A stretch of DNA of 19,145 nt. Origin: Dehalococcoidia bacterium. GTDB taxonomy: Bacteria > Chloroflexota > Dehalococcoidia > Dehalococcoidales > RBG-16-60-22. How positions within the stretch are numbered: the stretch's first letter is position 1; every line of letters begins with the position of its first letter. The position numbers and the translations under genes are program-made. The stretch is taken from positions 1-19,145 of the forward strand of contig JAUXAC010000019.1 of the NCBI GenBank assembly GCA_030615035.1, in the 5' to 3' direction. The notes beneath the pieces were generated by a model. It searched no databases and was not told where the DNA came from. It saw only the letters and a program-made list of their open reading frames with translations. This document shows positions 7,643-15,380 of the stretch, piece by piece.

Positions 7643-8629
7643 ATGACAAAACCGAGAGTCTTTATTACTCGTGTTATAGCTCAAGAAGCACTGGACAAGA
7701 TTGCCCAGGTCACTGAGATGGAGGTGTGGCCCGAGGAACTACCGCCACCATATGAAGTGCTTCTGGAAAAAGCCAGAGACGCTGAGGGGCTGTTAACCAT
7801 GCTGAGCGACCGGATTGATGCCAATCTTATGGATACAGCGCCCGGACTCAAGGTAGTGAGCAACCTGGCCGTCGGCTACGATAATATCAATATCGCCGAA
7901 GCAACGAAGCGCCATATCGTCGTCTCCAATACCCCGGGGGTGCTCACTGGGACAACCGCTGACCTTGCCTTTACCCTGCTTATGGCCGCCGCCAGGTGTG
8001 TGGTTGAAGCTGATAACTACACCAGAAAGGGGCGGTGGAAGACCTGGGGACCCAAGATATTGTTAGGTCAGGATATTCATGATGCCACTCTGGGCCTCGT
8101 CGGCCTGGGCCGCATCGGTGCTGAGGTAGCCAGGCGAGGCAGAGGCTTCAATATGAAGGTGCTCTATTATGACGTAATAAGACGAAGCGAGGAAGAAGAA
8201 AGACAACTCGGAGTGGAATACATCCCCGAGTTAGCCAAACTACTTTCTAGCGCTGATTTTATCAGTGTCCACGTACCGTTGTTGCCCCAAACTCGCCACC
8301 TGATTGGGGCAGCTGAGTTTGCTCTGATGAAACCAACCGCCGTCTTTATTAACACCTCCCGCGGCCCTGTGGTTGACCAGAAGGCTCTCTATGAAGCACT
8401 CAAGTCCGGGCAGATTTTTAGTGCGGGACTAGATGTTACTGAAGTTGAACCGATATCCCCTGATGACCCGCTACTCACCCTGGACAATGTCATTATTACT
8501 CCTCACATTGCCAGTGCCAGCTTCACCACCCGAAAAGAGATGGCTTTTATGACTGCTGAGAATCTTCTCGCCGGGTTACGAGGCAAGACACCACCAAACT
8601 GTGTTAACCCCGAGGCACTCAGAAGCTAG
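7643..8629 (+). CDS. D-2-hydroxyacid dehydrogenase, glyoxylate/hydroxypyruvate reductase-like
   Basis: Predicted to reduce glyoxylate or hydroxypyruvate to glycolate or D-glycerate with NAD(P)H. The 328-residue protein is of standard length. GLGRIG at 154-159 is the nucleotide-binding loop, and Arg240 ([10 protein letters not shown]), Glu269 (DVTEVEP) and His288 (TPHIASAS) form the catalytic set. [11 protein letters not shown] and [18 protein letters not shown] are typical of the GyaR/GRHPR branch. ATG 7643 has GAGGAG about 6 bases upstream. It is the last gene of the block that starts at 5007 and is only 46 bases after the divergent aldolase. With the glycerate kinase upstream, it provides a plausible route from a C3 keto-acid to a glycolytic phosphate. 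Confidence 0.9.
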   Translation: MTKPRVFITRVIAQEALDKIAQVTEMEVWPEELPPPYEVLLEKARDAEGLLTMLSDRIDANLMDTAPGLKVVSNLAVGYDNINIAEATKRHIVVSNTPGVLTGTTADLAFTLLMAAARCVVEADNYTRKGRWKTWGPKILLGQDIHDATLGLVGLGRIGAEVARRGRGFNMKVLYYDVIRRSEEEERQLGVEYIPELAKLLSSADFISVHVPLLPQTRHLIGAAEFALMKPTAVFINTSRGPVVDQKALYEALKSGQIFSAGLDVTEVEPISPDDPLLTLDNVIITPHIASASFTTRKEMAFMTAENLLAGLRGKTPPNCVNPEALRS

Positions 8630-8683
8630 GATTTCTCCAACCTGCTGCGCCTCACCGCATCTAGGGACAAAATCAGCATAGGG

Positions 8684-8698
8684 CAGATTTAAAATCTG
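8684..8698. repeat. Short inverted repeat between convergent genes
   Basis: CAGATTT-A-AAATCTG is a perfect palindrome in the 121-base gap between the convergent dehydrogenase and FGGY kinase genes. As a hairpin only about 5 pairs can form and no T-run follows, so a terminator role is doubtful. Confidence 0.2.
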
Positions 8699-8750
8699 TT
8701 GGCACTCCTACCAGTTACCACTCCTTCTTTGACTCTAGGTTGTCGAAGTC

Positions 8751-10382
8751 TTATTCGAGTAGATGAGTTCTGATTACTGTGGACTCAACCGATGCCAACT
8801 TCTCTAAGTACCCCGCTGGGCCGTGGTAAGCTACCACATCTTCAGGTCTCGGGTGGACAGGTCTCATCCGCTTCAGTTGTCTGAGACTGAAATCTTCGAT
8901 ATCAATTTCTTCACCAATGGACTTCTTGAAAGCCCAGGCTCCGGCCACTGCTGCCCCCAGCGCTGCACCTCCCCGCTCAATTGGGAATAGCGGTCGGTTC
9001 CATATAGCAGCAATGCGTCGCATAATTCCGGAGCTACTAGTAGGCCCGCCGGTCACATACATGGGCTCGGAAGTCTCGCTGGTAAAGTTCTTCGAGTGGA
9101 GATACACGGAGGACAAGCTCGATTCGATGATGCCGGCGTAATCGGTTCCAAGGTTAGGGGTTTCATGGCTGACCCGCATCATGCCAAAACTGCCAGCGGG
9201 TGGAAAAGACTCGTTTCTGGGCTGCCAGAGTACCATATAGTGTGCCACTGGCGACTTCTGTAGTGCTGCTTCGGCTGGTGCATACTTGCCTTTAGCTAGA
9301 CCGTAACTGGCCCGCAACTGGTCCCAGACCAGGGCTCCGTTCGTCCGGCAGCCAAACATGAATGGCCTACCCACACCGTCATACATGGCATTGGCAAAGC
9401 CATTCATGTCCAGCGTTTCGCCATCAGTGGAGACCATGTTTACGAAGCTGCTACCCAAACTCAAGAGATCACCAGATACCAACACCTTTGACTGAGGATT
9501 GTCTCCTGAACCGACTATTATCTTACAATCCGGGCTAAAGCCGTACCTCTCAACGAAGTATGTGGCAATGTTTCCCACTGTAGTGTCGGGGGGGACAATG
9601 GACGGCAGCTTACTCATCAAGGCGGACTGACCACCAGGAAGTCCTTTGGATACCGCTTGGACCATCGGGTTAGACCAATTTCTTTTCCGATAGTCCATAA
9701 GTGACATGCCGCAAGCATTGCCAAAATCCAGCGGCACCTTTGAGTTGCCGGTCAGGACTGCCGACATAAGGCTACTTAGCAACTGGATTGTGTGAGTCTG
9801 TTCGTAGGCATGTGGAAATTGCTCGGCTACTCTTCTTATTATTATGCCAGTGAACCTGAGCGGTGCGTTGGAACCGGATATTTGGATTAGCCGTTCCATG
9901 CCACCAACGTGCTTCCTGATGAAATCAGCCTGTCCGGTAGTATTGGACGTCATCCAGATAGGAGCAAGGTGATAGGCTAGGCAACCTTTCAACAAAGTGG
10001 TCAGGCTGTTCTCCCCAGAGCCCGGCTGCTTCAAACACGCGAACAAAAATGGGGCATCTTTGTTGAGGTAAGTGTGGCCGTGTTGTTGCGCTGAGAAATT
10101 GCAGACGACGATTTCTTCCATGCTCACCCCGGCTTCTTTCAGGTCGGCAAACATGGCATCAAGCGAGGCAAAGAACATCAGCGGGGGCTGATCTGCCTCC
10201 CCCTCCACTCTTGGGGGCACAATATATGATTCTGCCTCAATACCAAAACCGGCTAACCTCCTATCGTTGAGGTAGTCGAGCGAGTGCTCAAGGACTTTCT
10301 CGCCGGAATCAATATCAATCACCACTGAGGATAGGCTTTGTGTGCTCAGGTCTAGTCCAAGTGTCAGTCTGCGTCGATGCAT
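8751..10382 (-). CDS. FGGY-family carbohydrate kinase (xylulokinase-like)
   Basis: Predicted ATP-dependent sugar kinase of the XylB type. The N-terminal phosphate-binding strand LTLGLDLSTQS is at residues 6-16. A xylulokinase-like AQQHGHTYL segment lies near residue 100. VGSGDNPQS carries the probable catalytic base Asp294, and VTGGPTSSSGIMRRIAAIWN with RGGAALGAAVAGAWA form the C-terminal ATP-binding domain. From ATG 10382 the protein is 543 residues. The frame is open 22 codons further to TTG 10448, but that TTG is part of a TTGACA -35 box and the intervening ATG lies at the -10 box, so the shorter start is right. It is divergent from the GH31 gene, suggesting pentose use. The exact sugar (xylulose, ribulose or other) is not determined. 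Confidence 0.85.
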   Translation of the reverse strand: MHRRRLTLGLDLSTQSLSSVVIDIDSGEKVLEHSLDYLNDRRLAGFGIEAESYIVPPRVEGEADQPPLMFFASLDAMFADLKEAGVSMEEIVVCNFSAQQHGHTYLNKDAPFLFACLKQPGSGENSLTTLLKGCLAYHLAPIWMTSNTTGQADFIRKHVGGMERLIQISGSNAPLRFTGIIIRRVAEQFPHAYEQTHTIQLLSSLMSAVLTGNSKVPLDFGNACGMSLMDYRKRNWSNPMVQAVSKGLPGGQSALMSKLPSIVPPDTTVGNIATYFVERYGFSPDCKIIVGSGDNPQSKVLVSGDLLSLGSSFVNMVSTDGETLDMNGFANAMYDGVGRPFMFGCRTNGALVWDQLRASYGLAKGKYAPAEAALQKSPVAHYMVLWQPRNESFPPAGSFGMMRVSHETPNLGTDYAGIIESSLSSVYLHSKNFTSETSEPMYVTGGPTSSSGIMRRIAAIWNRPLFPIERGGAALGAAVAGAWAFKKSIGEEIDIEDFSLRQLKRMRPVHPRPEDVVAYHGPAGYLEKLASVESTVIRTHLLE

Positions 10383-10419
10383 TACCAGCGAAATCCACCT
10401 TGAATCAAAATCCACTGAC

Positions 10420-10448
10420 ATCTTAATTCGGCTGCATTCGCTTGTCAA
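10420..10448 (-). promoter_or_regulatory. Sigma-70 promoter of the FGGY kinase gene
   Basis: On the minus strand, TTGACA (10448-10443) and TAAGAT (10425-10420) are 17 bases apart. The -35 box is perfect and the -10 box matches 4 of 6. Transcription would begin near 10413, about 30 bases before the ATG at 10382. Confidence 0.55.
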
Positions 10449-10605
10449 TCAATCTGTCATAAAAGAAATATCTATGTAGCGTCACTGTGCCGTAGATGCC
10501 ACACCCTGTAAACAAAAGGGGGCATTGTTCAATATCTTGAGAGGGTCTAAGGAGACAGGTTACTCCACCTCACGTAGAGCCAGAAGCCAGTGGAGATCAA
10601 GGAGC

Positions 10606-10634
10606 TTGACAGTGCAGTGTTATGAATATACGAT
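10606..10634 (+). promoter_or_regulatory. Sigma-70 promoter of the GH31 gene
   Basis: TTGACA (10606-10611) and TACGAT (10629-10634) are separated by 17 bases. The start would be near 10641, giving a leader of about 87 bases. The remaining bases between the two divergent promoters (10449-10605) hold no recognisable gene. Confidence 0.5.
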
Positions 10635-10660
10635 AGGCACCACGAGCGATGAAGCATAAG

Positions 10661-10679
10661 GATTCTCGCATTGCGAATC
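10661..10679. promoter_or_regulatory. Candidate operator palindrome in the GH31 leader
   Basis: GATTC and GAATC flank a 9-base centre to give an imperfect 19-base dyad just downstream of the predicted transcription start. The position suits a repressor site for a sugar-responsive regulator, but no regulator gene is in the window. Confidence 0.25.
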
Positions 10680-10727
10680 AAAGTGGGTAAATCCTGGTTA
10701 ATTCCCATCTCAAGAAGGTAAGGAGGA

Positions 10728-13067
10728 ATGGATAAGACGATGCTAAGAACTCGTCTGCTCGAATCAGAAGAAGTTGTCTGTAACGCTGTAAGCCTATGTG
10801 AAGTGCTTGATACTAAAGATAATAGCCTGCTGCTGAAGACCCACGCTGTATCTAAGCGCAGAAAGGCTATAAGTTCCACCGACAGTGGCATGGCTAGAGT
10901 GGCAACGTTGGTGGAAGAAGGGACGTCTATAGGGGGGCGTCTGCGTATTGATGCCCTCAGTGATACAATCATACGATTTCGTTATACCGAAGGGGAGGCG
11001 GAGTTGGTCAATAGCACACCTATGGTTGTTGGCGCACTCGACGGACCGAAATCATGCCAGGTTTCTTTTAATGATGAGTCTGCTCAAATCAGTACAGCCG
11101 CGGCGCAAATCAAAATCGATTTGGCATGTTTACGTATAGAGATCCAGAACCACGGCGGCGAAAAAATCTGTGGCATTAGTGGCCCGGAACGTAACTCATT
11201 CGTTGCGTGGGACTCTTTTGAGACCGGGGTCTGCCGTAGTCAACATGACGGCTCCCCTATTTCTGTAGAGAAATTTGATCTTCATCCGCATGAAGCAATC
11301 TTTGGCCTTGGTGAAAAATTTATGCCACTCAATAAAGTGGGGCAGACTATTGACCTGAATATGACCGAGGCACATGGGGTTACCACCCCGCGCTCTTACA
11401 AGAATATCCCATTTTTTGTGAGCACGAAGGGGTACGGGGTTTTCTTTAATCATTCGAGCCGGATAACATTCTGGGTAGGGAGCATGAGCACTGCTGATAT
11501 ACAGATTGCCACAGAAGATGACTTTTTAGACTACTACGTCATCCTCGGCGATATAAAGCAGCTCTTATCCCGATACACGGATATCACCGGGAAAGGAGTG
11601 GTCCCGCCCAAATGGACGTTTGGTTACTGGCAGAGCAAGATATCTTATAAATCAGCCGAGGAAACGCTGGATATCGCCCAGAAGTTGCGGGAGAATAAGA
11701 TTCCCTGTGATATTATCCACCTTGATACCCACTGGTTCAAAAAGGAATGGCTCTGTGACCTTGAATTTGATAAAGTTCGTTTTCCAGATCCCGAGGCTTA
11801 CATGACCGAACTGGCGAAAATGGGCTTTAATATCTCGCTATGGCAATTGCCGTATATTGCGGAGGGTTCACAGCTATTTGATGAACTCAAGGCTGTCGAT
11901 GGGTTCGTAAAAAACAAAGAAGGCGGTCTCTATGATATAAGATGCGGTTTCAACTTTTTTCCCCCCGGGACCCGCATTAGTTGTATCGACTTTACTAATC
12001 CTAAAGCAGTACAGGTTTACCAGAAATGGTTGCGGAAGTTATTCAAACTGGGCGCGAAGGTAATAAAAACTGATTTTGGTGAAGATGCCCCTGTTGACGG
12101 CATTTACTACGATGGCACGCCGGGGTACCAGATGCATAACCTTTATCCCCTCCTCTATAACCGTGCTGTTGCCGAAGTTACCAAAGAAGAGACAGGTGAT
12201 ATCGTTGTTTGGGGGCGTTCCGCCTGGGCGGGATGCCAGCGTTATCCGTTGCAATGGGGAGGTGATAGCAGTCCTAATTGGGCTAATATGGTTCCACAAC
12301 TCGAAGGTGGGCTTTCGTTCGGACTCAGTGGATTTCAATTCTGGAGTCAGGATATTGGCGGGTTTTTGGGTCAAACAGGCGGTAATCTCCTTATCCGCTG
12401 GATGCAGATGGGTACGTTCCTATCGCATAGTCGGATTCACGGTTTTGGGGACCGCGAACTATATAAGTTTGAGCCTGAGGTCCTGAGGATTTGCCGTAAT
12501 TACATCAATCTTCGCTACCAGTTAATGCCATACATCTATGGTTCAGCATTCAGCTGCGTTGAGCAGTCACTACCTATGGCGAGAGCACTTGTGGTCGATT
12601 ATCAGAATGACCCAACGGTCTGGAATATCAGTGACGAATACCTTTTTGGGGATTCTATTCTGGTTGCTCCAATTACTGATCCCAGCAACAAACGTGCTGT
12701 TTATCTTCCGGAAGGAACATGGACTGATTGGTGGACTGGTGAGCAACTGGAGGGGAGACGCTGGATAGATATCGAAGCAGATATTGAAACGCTTCCGCTT
12801 TATGTCCGTGAAGGTGCGATAATTCCTGTGGGTCCCGTCATGCAATATGTTAACGAATTGAAGGTTGAGGAGATTGAACTGCGTATTGCCCCAATTAAAG
12901 GAGAAGGCAAATCATCATTCACTGTACCAGTAAATGACGAAAAGGTGGCGGTGGAATATCTGGTTGCTGGTGGTAGACACACTGTGAAAATCGGTGATAG
13001 TAAGGTGAGATTCAACATCACCGTCTTAGGGAATCGTGGCGTGGACATATCCCCAGCAGGTTTATGA
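10728..13067 (+). CDS. Glycoside hydrolase family 31, alpha-xylosidase-like
   Basis: Predicted retaining alpha-glycosidase, most like YicI-type alpha-xylosidases that release xylose from alpha-xylosides. The 779-residue protein has an N-terminal beta-sandwich, then a TIM barrel from about residue 290 (PPKWTFGYWQSK). The nucleophile is Asp449 in KTDFGEDAP, and the probable acid/base is Asp513 in WGGDSSPNW; their spacing of 64 is close to the 66 in YicI. GLSGFQFWSQDIGGF and MGTFLSHSRIHG are also classic motifs. No signal peptide is visible, so it is probably cytosolic. The start is uncertain: AAGGAGG is only one base from ATG 10728 and 13 bases from ATG 10740. The stop overlaps the next ATG (ATGA). 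Alpha-glucosidase activity is the main alternative. Confidence 0.9.
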   Translation: MDKTMLRTRLLESEEVVCNAVSLCEVLDTKDNSLLLKTHAVSKRRKAISSTDSGMARVATLVEEGTSIGGRLRIDALSDTIIRFRYTEGEAELVNSTPMVVGALDGPKSCQVSFNDESAQISTAAAQIKIDLACLRIEIQNHGGEKICGISGPERNSFVAWDSFETGVCRSQHDGSPISVEKFDLHPHEAIFGLGEKFMPLNKVGQTIDLNMTEAHGVTTPRSYKNIPFFVSTKGYGVFFNHSSRITFWVGSMSTADIQIATEDDFLDYYVILGDIKQLLSRYTDITGKGVVPPKWTFGYWQSKISYKSAEETLDIAQKLRENKIPCDIIHLDTHWFKKEWLCDLEFDKVRFPDPEAYMTELAKMGFNISLWQLPYIAEGSQLFDELKAVDGFVKNKEGGLYDIRCGFNFFPPGTRISCIDFTNPKAVQVYQKWLRKLFKLGAKVIKTDFGEDAPVDGIYYDGTPGYQMHNLYPLLYNRAVAEVTKEETGDIVVWGRSAWAGCQRYPLQWGGDSSPNWANMVPQLEGGLSFGLSGFQFWSQDIGGFLGQTGGNLLIRWMQMGTFLSHSRIHGFGDRELYKFEPEVLRICRNYINLRYQLMPYIYGSAFSCVEQSLPMARALVVDYQNDPTVWNISDEYLFGDSILVAPITDPSNKRAVYLPEGTWTDWWTGEQLEGRRWIDIEADIETLPLYVREGAIIPVGPVMQYVNELKVEEIELRIAPIKGEGKSSFTVPVNDEKVAVEYLVAGGRHTVKIGDSKVRFNITVLGNRGVDISPAGL

Positions 13068-13147
13068 AAGCATTAGTACTAGAAAAAGCAAAACGGTTGG
13101 TCTTTTCGACCCGCTTCGCTAGAATGTCTATCGAAGTCGCAGTGTAG
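13064..13147 (+). pseudogene. Truncated 5' end of a zinc-type alcohol/polyol dehydrogenase gene
   Basis: ATG 13064 overlaps the GH31 stop codon as ATGA, a typical arrangement of coupled genes. The first residues, MKALVLEKAKRL, match the usual start of sorbitol/xylitol/threonine dehydrogenases of the MDR family. The similarity then fades and the frame stops at TAG after 27 codons. Only about 12 residues are informative, so this is a likely remnant rather than a proven one. A polyol dehydrogenase would fit functionally between an alpha-xylosidase and a xylulokinase-like kinase. Confidence 0.45.
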
Positions 13148-13170
13148 TCAATATCCTTTCGATTATACCT

Positions 13171-13419
13171 TTAATTTCGCTGCCTAGCTCTTCTAAATTC
13201 ATTGACTGCGCTACTTTTTCTACTTCCAAAGCCAAATGCTGTATAACCTACTTTTATACTACCGCAGATTCTTACGGCCCTCTGCCAAAAACCTCGGGTG
13301 ATTAGCGGATTGAAATATAGGATAAAAGAAGACATTATCAAGATCGCAATTATGAATAAAATTGAAGCTTTATAGATGCCATCTAAGCAGGAATAGTAGC
13401 TGAAAACACCTTCATATCT
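13171..13419 (-). other. Gene-poor stretch with a short unassigned open frame
   Basis: The bases between the dehydrogenase remnant and the FAD oxidoreductase contain no recognised gene. On the minus strand a frame of 82 codons is open just after the oxidoreductase stop. It includes a hydrophobic stretch (ASILFIIAILIMSSFILYF) and later GFWQRAVRICGSIKVGYTAF. Its only ATG (13335) lies inside the hydrophobic part and has no ribosome site. Near 13245 another minus-strand frame reads VEKVAQSMNLEELGSEIKG. This could be a frameshifted small membrane-protein gene or chance. Confidence 0.2.
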
Positions 13420-14707
13420 CTAAAGGTACGCCATCCTCGACAAGTCTTTCCTGCACCAGTCTGACGTTCAAATCTCGAGGTGTAACCCCTTCACGAATGG
13501 ACAGAGCGGCAGCGACTCCCGCAGCATGGCCCGTCGCCATACAGTTGCCCATACTTTTTCCACACGACACGCCCGCGTGGGTGGTGGAGATATGGCGGCC
13601 CGAGGCCAGGATGTTGTCGATCTTTTTGGGAATTAGAGCTCGGTAAGGCACGTCATGTGGAGTCATCTTCTCCCCGCGGACGAAACCAATATCCAAGGAA
13701 CCGAACCTGCGGGCTATGGCATCAGTGAATCTGGCTGCTGTCATGGCGTCTTCTTCAGTCAGGACGTATTCTCCAACGATACGCCTCGTCTCCCGGACCC
13801 CTGCCCATGCAGACACCTGCTGAAGGTAGGCATTGGCAAAGCCGGGTACTTTCCGGTCCCTCAGAAGACGTACCATATCCACGGCCTGCTGGCGCATGAT
13901 GCGTTCAGCCTTGGTCAGGTCTCCAGGATCTGTTCCATCCAACACGCCATGCGACCTGGTCCCGGCGTGGTTGACGAACACACAACCGGGGTACACAGTA
14001 GGGGTCATCACTATTAGCTCGGGTACCTCGTACCCAGCGCGCTTGCCTTCTTCCAAGAGACTGGTAAATCTCGTTTCAACCTCATAGAGGTGACCCCAGT
14101 GCCCCTGATACTCCATGACTTCGGCCTGGTCTACACCGCCGATAACGAAGAGCGAAGTCATGGGCGAGAGGAATCCGTCACCTTCTCGCCCCTTTTCCAT
14201 CGGACACCCGGCGAAAAAGCACACGTCGCCGTCACCGGTTGCGTCCACCACTCGTTTCGCGTTGACATGCAGTGGTCCCACCTTGCTGCTTATCACAACC
14301 CCCGTGACGGCATCCCTCTCAACGATGGTATCGCTGACGAAGCTGTGCAGCCGATAGTCACAGCCAGACTCTTCGAGCACCATGAAGGCCGACAGTTTGA
14401 GATACTCCGTGTTGGTCATTAGGGCGTGGTCTTCAATTCGCAACGCTGAACCCCCAAACCTCTGGAGTTGCCCAATCAAAGACTCATGGATCTTGCTGCG
14501 AGGTTTTCCGTCTGGTCGCATCTGGTTGATGGCCATCCCCAGGCCAATGGCACCCACACCTCCGAGAAAGCCCATACGCTCGACCAGCAATGTGCGAACC
14601 CCTATTCGCCGCGCACCCAACGCTGCCCCCAAACCTGCAGGGCCACCTCCTGCGACCAGCACATCTACATCCAGCTGCTGTTCTTTTCTGTTACCTGTGT
14701 TCACCAT
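13412..14707 (-). CDS. FAD-dependent oxidoreductase (FAD_oxidored / PF12831-type)
   Basis: Predicted flavoprotein of unknown substrate. The N-terminal dinucleotide motif VLVAGGGPAGLGAALGARR is at about residues 17-34, followed by LLVERMGFLGGVGA. VVDATGDGDVCFFAGCP is the second flavin contact typical of this family. The C-terminal ASGRHISTTHAGVS and MGNCMATGHAAGVAAAL also fit. The protein is 431 residues from ATG 14707, which has AGGAG 8 bases upstream; the GTG two codons earlier is less likely. A TATAAT-like sequence lies at 14823-14818 on the same strand, without a good -35 box. Family members often sit in sugar-acid or polysaccharide clusters, which agrees with the GH31 and kinase neighbours, but the reaction is not known. 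No signal peptide is seen. Confidence 0.85.
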   Translation of the reverse strand: MVNTGNRKEQQLDVDVLVAGGGPAGLGAALGARRIGVRTLLVERMGFLGGVGAIGLGMAINQMRPDGKPRSKIHESLIGQLQRFGGSALRIEDHALMTNTEYLKLSAFMVLEESGCDYRLHSFVSDTIVERDAVTGVVISSKVGPLHVNAKRVVDATGDGDVCFFAGCPMEKGREGDGFLSPMTSLFVIGGVDQAEVMEYQGHWGHLYEVETRFTSLLEEGKRAGYEVPELIVMTPTVYPGCVFVNHAGTRSHGVLDGTDPGDLTKAERIMRQQAVDMVRLLRDRKVPGFANAYLQQVSAWAGVRETRRIVGEYVLTEEDAMTAARFTDAIARRFGSLDIGFVRGEKMTPHDVPYRALIPKKIDNILASGRHISTTHAGVSCGKSMGNCMATGHAAGVAAALSIREGVTPRDLNVRLVQERLVEDGVPLEI

Positions 14708-15017
14708 TTGCACTTCTCCTTTTGGTTTTCCCCTAAGCGGTCAGCTTATTACACGTTTTAGTATTTTGAAAAGCATAGCGACGCTACGAAGCAAAATATA
14801 GGCTATTCTCCCTCTTAATTATACAGCATTGAAAAAGTGAATTAACTCATGCGCTCGACCTAATAAAAAATCTACAAAATCGGAAAATATGTCTGCCAAT
14901 AGGGTGTACAGCTTCAAAATCAGGTTCTGAGCGTTAATCAAAGATTATCACTCAAACTAAGAATATCATTTGGTAATAGGATTGCCCATTGAACAATACG
15001 ACGAATTGTTCAGTATT
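14708..15017. other. Intergenic stretch, no gene recognised
   Basis: About 310 AT-rich bases upstream of the FAD oxidoreductase. Apart from a possible -10 element (ATTATA on the + strand at 14818-14823, read as TATAAT on -) and the inverted repeat at 14990-15012, I see nothing. There is no open frame with family resemblance. Confidence 0.4.
14990..15012. repeat. Perfect 8-bp inverted repeat
   Basis: TGAACAAT (14990-14997) and ATTGTTCA (15005-15012) are exact reverse complements separated by 7 bases. The dyad lies just downstream of the stop codon of the GTPase gene fragment on the minus strand. It could be an operator or a residual terminator stem, but no T-run follows in either direction. 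Confidence 0.35.
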
Positions 15018-15122
15018 TCAAAGGTGTAATTCTATAACATCGCCGTCCTCAAGGATGTGATTCCTTTTTGCCATTATGCCATCGTGCTTTCCTGAGCCCC
15101 AGATGCGGGCATATTTTAGCTT
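15018..15122 (-). pseudogene. 3' fragment of a second TGS-domain GTPase gene
   Basis: Read on the minus strand, this encodes KLKYARIWGSGKHDGIMAKR continuing to DGDVIELHL and a TGA stop. It matches residues 292-325 of the intact GTPase encoded at 16782-17759. Across 103 aligned bases 8 differ. Six of the differences are synonymous; two change residues (Leu to Ile, Lys to Glu), and the stop is TGA instead of TAG. One or two codons further upstream the match ends and a stop appears. It is a truncated paralogue, or a fragment of a relative's allele, rather than a fresh duplication. Confidence 0.85.
15020..15122. repeat. Direct repeat, left copy
   Basis: Aligns without gaps to 16784-16886 with 95 of 103 bases identical. 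The copies lie in the same orientation and bracket the IS remnants, the NagB-like gene and the GH4 fragment. Confidence 0.9.
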
Positions 15123-15146
15123 TGAGGGTTATGGTTACACCTGTTA

Positions 15147-15283
15147 CGCTGCATAGAGTCGTTTAATGGCAAGCTGAGGGATGAACTGCTCAACCGGGAG
15201 ATATTCACCACGTTAACTGAAGCAAAGATATTGATTGAGAGATGGCAGAAGGAGTACAATCAGATTCGACCCATAGTGCCCTG
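15147..15283 (+). pseudogene. IS3-family transposase (OrfB) C-terminal remnant
   Basis: The frame from 15153 reads IESFNGKLRDELLNREIF, then EAKILIERWQKEYNQIRP, the signature C-terminal part of IS3-family OrfB integrases. After RP a one-base deletion breaks the frame; restoring a C would give RPHSAL, the expected continuation. The fragment has no start and is cut on both sides. It is followed directly by a different IS end at about 15282. Confidence 0.8.
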
Positions 15284-15380
15284 CCCCCCGAAAACTGGTC
15301 CAGTTGCAATGTTAGTATAAGGACTTAAAAAGGGGGGATAAATGGCAAAGAAAACCTACACCGCTGAACAGATCATAGCA
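15282..15380 (+). mobile_element. Left end of an IS3-family element with the start of orfA
   Basis: TGCCCCCCGAAAACTGGTCC (15282-15301) resembles the terminal sequence of IS3-family elements. It is followed by AGGGGGG and ATG 15342. The coding start [14 protein letters not shown] matches the usual OrfA N-terminus of this family. The resemblance ends at about 15380-15384, where the sequence becomes the 3' end of the NagB-like gene; the fused frame stops at 15413. Only about 100 bases of the element remain. Confidence 0.7.

Noticed and set aside
13655..14422. Several long + strand frames opposite the FAD oxidoreductase
   Set aside because: They are shadow frames of a well-supported minus-strand gene, and their sequences have no family resemblance.
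10524..15016. Shared sequence ATTGTTCAATAT (10524) and ATTGTTCAGTAT (15005) as a common operator
   Set aside because: An 11-of-12 match between two places in 19 kb is expected by chance, and only the second one is part of a dyad.
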